Below, one piece after another: positions 42,001 through 52,861 of a stretch of 64,000 bases of DNA. The notes beneath the pieces were generated by a model. The model worked only from the letters and a program-made list of their open reading frames with translations, ran no database searches and had not been told where the DNA came from. Source of the stretch: Archilochus colubris (lineage: Eukaryota > Chordata > Aves > Apodiformes > Trochilidae). The translations under genes were made by a program, and so were the position numbers. Location of the stretch: contig CM041084.1 in the NCBI GenBank assembly GCA_023079485.1, forward strand, positions 18,752,609 to 18,816,608. The letters are read 5' to 3'. Positions within the stretch are counted from its first letter, which is position 1, and every line of letters starts with the position of its first letter.

Positions 42001-45000
42001 TTTATTTTCAAGAAACATTAGTACCTGAAAAAGCTTCATGCTTTTACATCTGCATTGCACAATCTTGTGCCCTGATAGATACTCCCACTTGCGAATTGAT
42101 TCATTTCTCAGGATAATTTGCTGTGTGGGAAAGGGTTTATTGACTCAGGTAGTGCCACACTAGCATTAGATTGGGTATTATTTATGTGAAATTAGTTGTA
42201 CCCTACAGTAATCTTAAAAGCTCTGTCATCAAGATCCAGTTGGGCTAGACAACCTCTCCATGAGTCTACGTCTGCAAAAAATGGCAGTACTTATGCATTA
42301 ATTAGACATTGAAAATTCTTAAAGTTTTCTACAATTCACAAATCAGTACTCTAACATCTCGTTTGTTTTTGTCTACAAATACTGTTGTCGCTCTCTGCTT
42401 TTCCAAAGCCTTAAATAAAATAACTTTAATTTAGTGAAAATCTTAGCTTATAACTTGAATGAGATATCTGCAGGTTTAGAAGCGTTGATAAAAGCAGTGT
42501 TAATGTTCTGACAGATAAAAGCTTATAGGTCAGCTTTTCCTCTAAACAGAACCATCTCTTGAATTACTTCTGTTCATGTTAATTGGTATTTCATGTTCAG
42601 GGGATGTTAAAGTGGGCAGCCTGGGCTCCCTTGCTTCCTTTCTCTTTGTGATTGTGGTGCTGATAGCCTAACTATGAACTTCCTTGCACGGTGCTGCTCA
42701 TAACGTGCAGTCTGATCGAGGCGTATTTCTAGAAATTAGAAGTAATTGAATCTCAGCACTTATGAATGCCTTGTGTGCTTCTTGAAAAGAGACCACCAGC
42801 TGTGGTATGTTGAATTAATTGATCTTATTTCAGTGATGTGGGTGTCTGTCCAGCGACAACAGAAAGCAACGTTTTCATTTCAGGGATGTGTGCAGGTTGA
42901 TTTGTCACTCATTGGAAGCAGGATAGTTAACACACTAAGACTGCCTCTGCTCTTACTAGGTTTTCAGCCCAAAATTGTAAGGAGCATATTCACAATGTGT
43001 ATATAACTCTCAGTATAATGCTCTGCAGGTTTTCCTGCTGAAATGCCTTACTCCTTAACTTACAGCCTGTGTTCAAGCACCCCATGAGGAACTCCGCTAA
43101 ATATGTTTGAGATTGTGGTGTTTCTTGTACCTCTGTTAGGACAAGCACAGAGTCTGATATTCTTTGAAATGGTAAAAAAGGCCTTTCAGCTCAGGAGTAC
43201 AGGTAGACAGTGAAGATTTCAGAAGACTTTTGGGGATTATGCCAAAAAAGTCCAAGAATATTGTTTATTCAGTGACAGAACTGAGTACAATTGCTAAACT
43301 GTTATGCGTAGAAGGGCCCAAATAAGAACAAGCCTTTAAACTTTCTGGGCTAACATCTCCCAAATGTATTCTTAAATGACTGGTAAAGGGACAGGGGGAT
43401 GGTGGGGCATTGACCAGATGTGGACACAGCTGCATGTGATCAAAACAGGAAAATTGCACAGCTGTGTGCCTGAACCCTTTGCAGGTTGGGCCGACTTGCA
43501 CTCATGGGGACTTGGGCTCCTTTTACCCCGAGTGTCTTCCCTTTCTGCCTTCTCAGCAGACACAAATTTAGACTGAGTACTTGAATAATGTTCCGTGTCA
43601 ATAAGTAGTAAATTGATGTGATCAAATGGTGGCTGTACCTGCTGGGAGATTCAGCTGTCTCCTTTCATAGGGTAAACCATGTAGTTTACATCTAGAAGGC
43701 TTGTCTTCTCTGTCAAAAGTTAATACACAGTGAAGGTTGTGTGCTGCAAATACTTTGCTTCTGTGAACAATCTAGACAATGTGCAGTTACTTTGATTTTA
43801 TTGCAGCTTGAACAAAATAGTCTTGTTGTTAAGGCTAAGTTTGATCTGAGATGGGAAACATCCCTGTTGGATGGCTGGAAGTGGCTCCAATGTGGAGCAA
43901 TGGAGCGTCCCCTTGAAAACTCTGAATGAGTTCCCACTGAGTACATCCCTGAAGAACCCTTTTCTACCAGTTGTGTGCATTTTAGTATATCTATAATGCA
44001 ATAATAAAATCTGGGGGTTTTTTTGCCCTGTATACACACAAGTATTACTGCATATGTGGCTTAGCAGTCTTTTGCAGTGTTTTCTTAAAAATCTGTATAA
44101 CTGAGTTTCCTTTGATGTGTGCTGTTTCATGTCAGCACAAATGCCTACCAAGTAGTCAGTTTTATACAGTGGAAAATAGTTCAGAAACATCAGTTGGATG
44201 TTTTGCTAAAAATGTGGGATTTGCAGATGAAAAGTCATCTTCAATAGAAAATCCTTCATAATAATTTTGAGAGTGTTAAGCTCAGCATTTTAACTAGTTC
44301 ATTATTTATATTAGATTTACTTAGAGTAGTTTTTAAAATAGCTGTAAACGTACACAAACATTTTCTATACCAGGCATGCCTGCTGATCCTAGATTATTTA
44401 TTGAATTTATGGAAGTAACCTAAGCTTGTTTTTGACCTGCAGGCAAAGCTATCCACTTTTGTACTGTGCAACTCTTAAATAGTCATAAGAAAATTCTTCG
44501 CTGAATTATATCTGGATATGTTTAATTTTCAGACTTGACTGATTGCACAGTAAATATTATCTGTCAGTATTCAGTAATTTTAGGAGGGTGAAAAAAAAGG
44601 TAGGTAAGTTTCAATGTCCTATAGCCCTTGCTGCATCTATGTTGTGAAGAATGCTATTTTATGGTTAGCTGATACTGTGATATTTTTTCCCTTGCTCCCT
44701 TTGTGCATAATATTATATTTTTCTTTAATATGGTGGGTTATAGACTGCCTGTTAGTCCCTGTATTTTGGAGGTTCCATGGAACATGGCATATTTGGACTC
44801 TCACTTATGCTTGACTCAGGTGATGTAAGAACAGGAAAAAATGAATTCTGTCAAATCAGTTGAAGATCTTGCTAAGAGGAAGCAGATCTTTATTATGCAG
44901 AAACCATTACAGGAAAACTGAAATTAATCTATAAATTTTGGTATGCCCAGCTGCTGAAAATCCACCGTATATAATGTAATCATGTTAAAAAGCTAAACAG

Positions 45001-46561
45001 TCCCCTCTTTTCCACTCCCCCAAGCCTGAGCAGTTTGGATTTTGTAATTTTGACCATATTTGCTTTCCAGTGCAAAAAATAGCAAAAGGTTTTCCCATAC
45101 TGAGCAATCTTTGCATCTACTAATAGCTCTTCTCTGCTCCCTAAATTTTTTTCAGTGTCTCCACTTAAAAAAAATTACTAAATGTAGGAAGGAACGGGAA
45201 ATTAATTGCAGTAGAATATAGTATTTGCAATATTGGCACAAAAATACCAAAATGAAGCCTTGGTGCTGCATTTCTGTCTGGCATGTTTGGAGGTAGTCTG
45301 TCTCCTTAACAGATGGTCCTTGAAATAATGCATTACTCTGTGGTTTAGAAGTATATTTACTGTGGCTGTAATCTTAAAAAAGGGCCTGTTAATGTGAGTA
45401 TCCATCTTATGAGATTAAACCACTTGTTTGCTTAAGGATGGAACATCCAGAACTCCAGAAGTAGTGAGCATAAATTACAGGTAATCCTCATCTGTAGAAA
45501 CCAACCTTCTAGGTTTCAATCTGACCTTCAGCAATGCCAATCCATATCTGGAATTTAGGAGCTTATGTATGTAATGGTAGAATGAAATTTCTTGAAGCTT
45601 TCTGTATTATTAACATATAAAGAATTCTGTCTTTGGTTATTGTAGACAGGAAGCAATTTCTGTCTTTGTTCTTAATATTTTTTTCAAATATTCAGACCTT
45701 AACTAACTCAAATGCTGTATTTTCCTCTTCTTTGAGACGTTTATTTTTTTAAGAAAATGCATGTTTTAAAATAAGCCCTAAGGACACTGGTTTTGGGCAC
45801 AAATAGTTTAAATTTTTGAAGAGGTTTTTTAAGAGTACATGTCCCTTGTATATTTGCCTGATGGCAAAGCTGTGTTAGAAGTCAATGACTTTGCTAGATA
45901 AAGTTCAAAGTCATGACCTCTGTACAAGAGAGGTATACAGGCTGAAGTTTAGAAAGAAAAAGAATGTTAAAATTCTTGCTACTCCAACAGGTCTTGTAAT
46001 ACCTCCTTGCTTGTTTTACAGAAACAAGCACAGTGACACTATCCATCAGTGTAAGGATGTATTTCAAATTCATTGCAGCTGAAATCAAAGACTTCAGTCT
46101 GAAAAACTGGGTTTGGAGACCACAGACCATGACAGCTTTAAAAGTGAAGGAACATTCTTGTTTGTATAGATACATAGCCATGTATGCTTGTAGCTTTAGA
46201 GATGCGTTTGAATCTGTGTATGTGTAGGCTTAACCTTCAGCTGACACAATATGCAAAGCATTTAAGGAATTTTATATGCTTTGTGGAATAGGAAGATTTT
46301 GTGGAAGATGTACTAGCAGTTACATCTACTGGAAAACAAGAACAGTGTGCTTTTTTTTAAATCAAAGAGTTCTATTACTGGACCAATAAAGTAGTTTTGC
46401 GATAATTGCATTTGGAGATGGTGGGGCCTCGACTCTTAGAACTGGGCAGTTTTCCCATAAACTCAGTGTCAGTGTTCCCCTTTTAAGCCTGTTGATTTTA
46501 CTAAATTACTTATGTTATGAATTAACTGCCTCACGGTACTTTAATTGTGTTCCTTGTCATT

Positions 46562-46746
46562 TTAAAAATAGCTGACTGGGATAGGCCATTTAATTATACT
46601 TTATCTGTAAGAAAGCATTAGCTCTGCTGTGACTGATAGCTAAGAAGGCCATCTGCAATGCCTTTCAGTTCACTCACTCTGAATTTTTCAGATAAAGTCT
46701 GTCAAGTGCTGCCTAAATAAGGAAGGAGCCTTGGTAGAGTTAAGTG
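46562..46746 (+). promoter_or_regulatory. NEBL: Candidate cardiac promoter of full-length nebulette
   Basis: In the 300 bases before the nebulette ATG I see TTAAAAATAG at 46562-46571, a full match to the MEF2 consensus YTAWWWWTAR. WGATAR GATA-type sites lie at 46601-46606 (TTATCT, reverse), 46634-46639 (TGATAG) and 46690-46695 (AGATAA); the TGATAG core also sits close to the A/T box. NKX2-5-type sites are TCAAGTG at 46702-46708 and TTAAGTG at 46740-46746. Between these two is CCTAAATAAGG at 46712-46722, a CArG-like or TATA-like A/T box with seven instead of six A/T bases. Nebulette is known to be strongly cardiac, so this site mix fits the expected expression. There is no CpG island. The transcription start is not visible; if the A/T box acts as TATA, it would be near 46745. 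Short motifs occur by chance in AT-rich DNA, so this is a prediction. Confidence 0.5.
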
Positions 46747-46860
46747 CAGTGGAGGACACGAATGAAGCATTGATCCCAGGCACGCATTAGGGTTTGAGCC
46801 CTTTCCTGAGGTGCTGAACCTTTTTAGAGTTTTGATTCTCTTTTTCTGCAAAGTATTAAA

Positions 46861-46926
46861 ATGCGAATATCTGTCATCCAGGAGCTTGGGGAAGATGACA
46901 ATGAGTATGGGGAAGAAGAAGAAACG
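46861..46926 (+). CDS. NEBL: Nebulette first coding exon (acidic N-terminus)
   Basis: This exon encodes the 22-residue acidic N-terminus of nebulette, starting MRISVIQELGEDDNEYG and ending in a run of four Glu then Thr. Nebulette is a cardiac Z-disc protein that binds actin, desmin, alpha-actinin and filamin and helps align thin filaments. Mammalian nebulette also begins MR and runs into a Glu-rich stretch, about five residues longer from memory. The ATG has A at -3 and an in-frame TAG 33 bases upstream (46825-46827), which fixes the start. The donor is ACG|gtgagt, phase 0. The 5'UTR boundary is unknown; the pyrimidine-rich sequence ending GCAAAG at 46853 could be a weak acceptor, which would place a non-coding exon further upstream. 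Confidence 0.88.
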
Positions 46927-47022
46927 GTGAGTTAAACCCCAATGGCTTTGAAAATAACTTATTTCCTTCTATTGTTACCCTTTTAGGACAATAAACCTGG
47001 AATGATTACATTTCTCTTACAG
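46927..47022 (+). other. NEBL: Nebulette intron 1, 96 bases
   Basis: This very short intron starts gtgagt and ends ctcttacag. Its length is a multiple of three, but the third codon when read through is TAA, so retention would truncate the protein almost at once. Confidence 0.88.
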
Positions 47023-47094
47023 GTCTTCCTCAACCCTGTTATTGAGGACAGAAATATGGAACTGGCCAGAAAATGCAGTGAAATAATAAGTGAT
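47023..47094 (+). CDS. NEBL: Nebulette exon 2 (first, partial nebulin module)
   Basis: This 72-base exon encodes 24 residues, beginning VFLNPVIEDRNMELARKC and ending SEIISD, in phase 0 at both ends. The acceptor is CTTACAG|GTC and the donor GAT|gtaagt. The tail SEIISD joins the next exon to form the SDxxYK actin-binding signature (SD-IHYK). From memory mammalian nebulette reads VFYKPVIEDLSMELARKC here, so the bird lacks the YK pair at the start of this first module. The 24-residue length, shorter than a full module of about 35, is also the mammalian arrangement. This exon confirms that the upstream ATG exon is nebulette. Confidence 0.93.
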
Positions 47095-50000
47095 GTAAGT
47101 GATGGTGACTGCTTCCTTACACTTTCATTTCTCTCTTCAAATGGATTAATATTTACAATACACATTTTTTCAGATCTGTGCAGTGTAGCATGTGCCCATC
47201 CAAGGCTCAAATAGGAAAGCACACAAAATAATAAAAAAAGCACAGCCTATGCTGGTACCTTAAATAGTCAGCTGTAGAAGGATAAACTTTTCAGAGCACT
47301 AGGATGGTATGAAGCATAGACCCTAGGAAGAAGAATGTTACAAAAAGTGGGTCTCACTCTGAGAGTGTCTCAAATGAGAACACCGTGGCTGATTTCCCTA
47401 GGAAAATGCAGTATTTCTTCTCCTTAAAGGTTAATTCTGTGAAGTTTGATTAGCTAGAACTGAACTGGGTACCAGTACACATAGGTGTGAGGAGGAAGGA
47501 TAAAAATAAAACAGAAGAATTTTTAGTGTTATCTGTTGGTCTGTGGTGATAGATGCTCAAAACTACTTATCACGTTATTACTGACTTACAGGAAGAATCC
47601 ACTGAAGTTCTAGAGTGTCTTTGAAAATTTGTAGCTAGCAAATTCTTGATTTAGTTACTATAGATTTTTAAAACTTTCAATCAAATATAAACATCACATC
47701 TTCTTAAGAAAGCTACTAAAATGGCTCCCTCAGTCTCAAGTTATTTCATGAAGTAGTAGAGATTATTAATATTTTTATCAATGGTTCTCTACATGCTTTC
47801 TTTAAGAAAAGAATGGCATAGGGTACAGTAAGTTCCTATCATCTCATGTAAAAGCCAAAATGAAAATGTACTTGGAGCACTTATCTGACCCCAAATACAT
47901 TTTTTGCTTCCATGCAACTTGTTTCTAAACAAGCTTGCTGTGCTTAAAGGTAAAAGCTCCTTGGAAAATGCTGAAGAAATATTTTCTTTAATTGAAAAGG
48001 AATTACTGCTTTGCTGTGTACCCATTAGAAGTAATGTTTGCTGTGGCTGTTAATTAACTGGTAAATGGAGTGGCTGTATTTTCTCTGATTTTCTGCAGGT
48101 GATTAGGACCAAAGGTGAATAAATAGGGCCAGGTTTCTGAAGTCTGTAATGGTTCAGGGATGTGGGCTTTTGCTGAAAACTTGTTATGCATTTAGCATAC
48201 AAGTGCATTAGATTTTCCTTGAAATATGTAAAGCATAAGGGCAAAGTGTTAGTAATGCTTTCAAAGCAGTAACAACATGTAATGGTGCAGACCAATTTAA
48301 TTTCAATGAAGAGACTGTGCTTAAAAATGGCATCCAATTTTGAGGCTTTCTTCAGCCACTGATGAAATCAGTGGATGTTTCTTCATTGCCTTGAATGGAA
48401 TACATGCATGTATAGGGAGTGAATTTTGTTTCCCAGAATTTTTGCTATAATTGGAATATGTATGATTAGTGAAGTCCTTGGTGATGGGGGGGTCAGTTTC
48501 TCACCCAGCACCCTTCATTGGGGAGGCAAATACACTGCAAGGAGTTTACATTCTTGCCTTTGATTTTTGACTCAGTAACATCTAGAACTTTTTTTCGATC
48601 TTCTAGAACCCTTTTAGCATGAACTGCTGTTTGTGTGGAGTTCGTGCATATCTGTACATTTTGAATGTAGAATAGTTTTATGGGTCTTAAAGTTTGGACC
48701 TAAAATGACCTTGGGATATCAGCCCGTGTCCTTGCTGACTATGAGATGGGGTGGCTGCCTTTTTGTGCTGGCAGAGCTGTCAGCCCATCTCCTCCATCAG
48801 CTCACAGTGCCAGGAGTGCTCACGGGTGAGATACTGAGGTTGCATTATGCTTCCCTGAATTCTTGGCAGCTGACTTTAATTTGGCAGTACAGTTTTAAAG
48901 CATTGCAAAGGCAGAATCCTTAGTGCATGTGTAGCTATTGGCCTTGAACTGTATGTGGGGAAATTTGTGAAGTGTTTATGTGCTCCAGTTTTGGAGGAAA
49001 TCCCCATTTTCATTTGTGGTTGGCAGGAGTTTGTTCTGTGGCTGGTACGCCCTGGATTGTTTCCCCCTAAAGCTATTTCATTTATTCTCCCTTCATTATG
49101 CAATTTTTCCCCACAAATGTTTCAAAACTGTTTTGTATGAATTACCTTCCATTCTAGGACTTTTCCATACTGAGATGGATCTTATCCATTTGCTTACATT
49201 TTGATATATTTTCATCTCTTTGTTTTGATTGTTCACTGTGGTGTTGTGAACACTGATACAAGCAGAGAGGGGAATTATTGTACAAATGAAATAATCATTG
49301 ACCAAATTATCATAATCCTTTTTGATAGAGAGGCAGACACTCTGCTTCTGAAGACTCTGCTGGATTTTGGTAACCAGTATTTCTTTCCCCCATATAGCAA
49401 AAAGTAATATTCCTTGCTATTTGACTGTCCTTGTACAGAGCCCAATATTGCTTTAACATGTATTTTTATTGTAAAGCAAGGACTGCAGAGACCCAGGGTC
49501 AAGTGCAGAAACTGAATGCCTTTCCAGTGATATCAATAGGCTTGAGACCACCTAATTCAGGGTGGAGCTGTTCCTCTGGGCTCACCATTGCTAGCCACAG
49601 CCTCTATCTCAAGAGGACTCTTTGGTCCAAGTGGCTGGAGACTAGTAAAATACTGTAGGGTAATGACAGTATATACTTGCCTTGTTCACATACTTTTACG
49701 TAGATTTCTGTGGCCACAGAGAGACAATTTTGTATTAAATGGATCCGTGGTCTGACACAGCTCTTAATCTTATGAGAAATTATAAATAAAGAAACTTAGG
49801 GTTGGAAAGGGATTTCCTAGTGGAAAAATGTTCCCCTTTGGTCTAGCATGAGGGCTAGATATAAAGGTTTAGACCTTTTTTGTGGCTTTTCTAAGCTTAA
49901 ATGGATCTTTGAAAGATGACAGCTCTGTAATGGATCTTGGCATGATTTCTGTCAACATAGCTACATCACTGATGATAAGATACTAAGATTGTTTAGATTT

Positions 50001-50158
50001 GTGTAGGAGGGGACTTGGGAACAGAATTAGCACAGAAACAGCTAGAGTATCTTAGCCCATGAAAAAGGCTGATGGAACAAGCCACAGGGAAGAATTTTCC
50101 TGTCCAGGCCAGGAGGCTTCAGCCTAAAGATTGGATGCCCTGATTTTATAAAGTTGAT

Positions 50159-50214
50159 CTTGCTATGTAGCATCAAGAAAAGCAGTCTTGCTATATAACA
50201 TCAAGAAGAGCAAT
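50159..50214. repeat. Tandem duplication, 28-base unit, two copies
   Basis: Bases 50159-50186 and 50187-50214 share the pattern TCTTGCTATRTARCATCAAG followed by AARAGCAR, differing at a few transition sites. A local slippage duplication is likely. Confidence 0.85.
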
Positions 50215-50500
50215 GCAGTTTGTAGCTTACTGTTTTGCTGTTTGTGTGGGATTTTGAATCCACTTTTATCAGGTACTTGTGCTACTCTGCTGGTCAGAGT
50301 AGTTCTATGAGTCAAGGAGAAAGGGTTCATTAGAGAAACTATTAATAATTGGGACCTTAGTGAGATATTGGGTTTCAAAAATATATTAAAAGAGTAGTGG
50401 TGGCTCCAGGCCATAATTTGCAAATTTTTCCTATGTTTTTTTGGCAAGGCTTGCCAGATCTGTTCAACATAAACAGCATATTTTTTGGTGAAGTCACTTA

Positions 50501-50965
50501 CAAACAAAATTTTATATTCAGTATTTTAGACATTTGAATTTGTAACCTTAGACTCTGAAGAGGAATATTAGCTTCTCTACATACTCCTTTCAGCCACTGG
50601 TCAGGTTCAGTCATAGCCAATCTCTTAAACCTCTTGCTTGCATCATTTTCAATAAATATGCTAAGTGCAGATGTCATGACTTCATTATGCTTGTCCCATT
50701 TCATCTTCTGTCTTTCTGATTCAAAGCAATGCAGACACATCTGTAGCAGAATGGAGTCTGTTGGACCAGAGTTTGACCACACATTTTCTTTTACATCCTC
50801 TCTAAGTTGCTCATGTGAGGCTGCATGCATTTTGTGGCCTCTGTGGGTTATTCTAATAGATGTGAATAATAAAGGAAGTGGCATCAGTCCATTGCTTTCA
50901 GTTATTTTAAAAGCATGATTTTTTTGCAGCAGAATGACTTTCTTGTTTCTCCTAGTCTCATTGTG
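50501..50965 (-). pseudogene. Unidentified antisense coding-like open stretch
   Basis: On the - strand the frame is open for 155 codons, from a TGA at 50966-50968 to a TAA at 50498-50500, with an internal ATG at 50884. The peptide looks more like a soluble globular protein than average intronic translation: it is rich in charged residues with spaced hydrophobics, for example SILLQMCLHCFESERQKMKW and RFKRLAMTEPDQWLKGVC. Just before the stop, the - strand reads TTT|gtaagt (GT at 50500-50501), a consensus donor. Another frame then stays open to about 50163. I do not recognise the family. It could be a decayed retrocopy, an exon of an antisense gene, or chance; no poly-A tail or clear acceptor was seen. 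Confidence 0.25.
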
Positions 50966-52414
50966 TCATCCCCCCTCATTTAAGAGATATCTTAGGAAGC
51001 TTTAGTATTTAATTTAAAAATGTAATTATTACTCTAATTAAAATGGATGTATTTAAAGCTAGGTCTCCATTATCTCTGGGTGATTTATCTAAATTGTGAG
51101 CAGCAGGAATCTCCCATCTTTAGCAGTTTCATCTTCAGAGGATGTCCTGCTGGGAACTTCATGAAACCAGTGGATATTCAGCTCTTTGAATTTCCCACAT
51201 CACTTCTCAGCTGTATCACTGTGAATGACCATAATTCTAAGCTTTTAAAAAAGCTGTTCCTCTACACATGCTCCCCTCCATGCTTCCTGTCCCCTTGCAA
51301 GTACCTGCCTGTGTGCTGGTCCATACTTACAGCCTGGCAGTAAATGCCTGCTTATGCTTATCATAAAGCATTGCTTTATGTGCATTGCTCTGTGATTACC
51401 TAGGACTCTCTGGTGTCACACACAGGTTTCATGAACCGTTGGATTCATGTGTCCCGAGTAAAGTGATGACATTCAGGAATTTAACACCCATTGTTTGCCT
51501 TTTTTTTAAATTTAGAATACACTGTGATCCACAAAGGCAGACAATATGCTTTGGTAATGAGTTGCAGATTCCTTCAGTGGTCAAAATGTGGATGAGTTTG
51601 ATAACAGCCAAAATTATACTTTTCTTTGTGAGGATCATGTAGTCATCAGCTTGAGATTAACTTGGCATTATCTAACCTATTTTGAGGTGGACAAAAAGTT
51701 TGCATCAGAAAGTAGAGAAGCTGATTCTGTGTAAGCTGACATCCTTCTCATGAATTTCCCAAGTGTCTGTAGGGAAGAACAGACTAGAACTTGTGATATC
51801 CATTAAGGATTCAGAGAAAGAGGAAATTAAGACTGTGTATTACTGTAAAGCTCAGATGCAGATCATATTGCTTCTGTCAGTGCTTGTCAGCAAGTCTAGA
51901 GTGCATAAATGCAAGCTGCTGTTGTGCAGAATGTGAAAATGAGGTTAGAGGAATGGTAGCAGATAATAACCATGAAAGCTTAATACTAAATAATTAAATT
52001 TGCATCGAGCTAAACTGTTCTGTGTATGGAGAAAAAAACGTCACTTGTTTTGCTTCAGAAATTGTTTCTGTTGCACATGCATGTGAATTACAATAGCTCA
52101 GTTTAAAATTAGAATGCTCTTAAACTCTTGTTAACCTGCATATCCTGATTGTTGGGGTGCTTTGGGCAATGATTGGGCAGCATCCTCCTGAATTTTTTCA
52201 TAGAACTCTTGGATTCATGAAGCATTTGGCAGTGGCTTTCTGGAGTGTTAAATGGATTCTGTGCTTGCTAGGTTTGTGTTAGAAGGCAGCTTAATGATTT
52301 TATCTTTGAGATGAAGGAGAAAATATTCATTTCTCCTTTAGAGACACTGGAACACTTAGAGACAGTGCAGCAAATGTGCTGTAAATGAAAAAAAAAAATG
52401 TTATCTTTTCATGG

Positions 52415-52507
52415 TTTAAGGGTAGACTTGGCAGTGTTAAGTTTATGGTTGTACTTAATGGTCTTAAAGATCTTTTCCAGAATACGTAATTCTATGATTC
52501 TATGATC
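52415..52507 (+). mobile_element. CR1 3' tail fragment
   Basis: A short CR1 3' end: GACTTGGCAGTGTTAAG, a TTGTACTTAATGGTCTTAAA segment, TCTTTTCCAGAATACG, then AATTCTATGATTCTATGAT. Only the terminal 90 bases or so are present, with two octamer units. Confidence 0.8.
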
Positions 52508-52756
52508 TTTATTATGAAGGAGTTCTGTGACTTTTACATAGCCCTGGTACTCTATGTACCAGGTGAAATGAGTGAAATACTCTGGGTATTTCACTTTATG
52601 GCCTAATTTGATCCAGTCTGAGGTATTTGCAAGACACCTGGCATAGCATCAATAAATACAGTTAAAATTATAATAAAATAACAACAAAAAATTAACAGCA
52701 AAATAATTTCTGTTTTTTAAAGGAATAATTAAACATAATTTTTCTTTTCTTTGTAG

Positions 52757-52861
52757 ATACACTATAAAGAAGATTTTAAAAAGTCTAAGGGCAAGTGCAT
52801 ATGTGAACCTGACACCCCACAGCTAAAACATGTGAAAAGTATCGGTGCTTTTATTTCTGAG
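52757..52861 (+). CDS. NEBL: Nebulette exon 3 (nebulin module)
   Basis: This 105-base exon encodes a canonical 35-residue nebulin module in phase 0, beginning IHYKEDFKKSKGKC and ending KHVKSIGAFISE, with TPQLKHVK as the module's central helix region. The acceptor is CTTTGTAG|ATA after a long pyrimidine tract and the donor GAG|gtaaga. With the preceding exon it forms SDIHYK. Mammalian nebulette has IRYKEEFKKSK at the same place and NIGAFISE at the end. The second Lys of FKK (codon 52781-52783) aligns with human Lys60, a residue reported as altered (K60N) in dilated cardiomyopathy; the alignment is from memory. Confidence 0.94.

Larger units (their letters stand above)
28401..46560 (+). other. 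NEBL: Long NEBL intron, second part, up to the nebulette promoter region
   Basis: This is non-coding DNA with two CR1 insertions (28405-28882 and 35481-36045), a TG/TA microsatellite near 28956-29001, a four-unit GACTA run near 30522-30540, a 20-base A run at 32745-32764 and a direct repeat of ATATCTCACAGTCA near 31278-31311. A locally GC-richer patch at about 36400-36900 has overlapping open frames on both strands that I could not identify. No nebulin-like exon or RNA gene was seen. Confidence 0.7.
47095..52756 (+). other. NEBL: Nebulette intron 2
   Basis: This 5662-base intron runs from gtaagt to ctttgtag. It is mostly unique AT-rich DNA. Contents seen: a 28-base tandem duplication at 50159-50214, an antisense coding-like open frame at 50501-50965 and a CR1 tail fragment at about 52415-52507. 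A GC-richer patch near 48690-48840 has no recognisable content. Confidence 0.85.
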
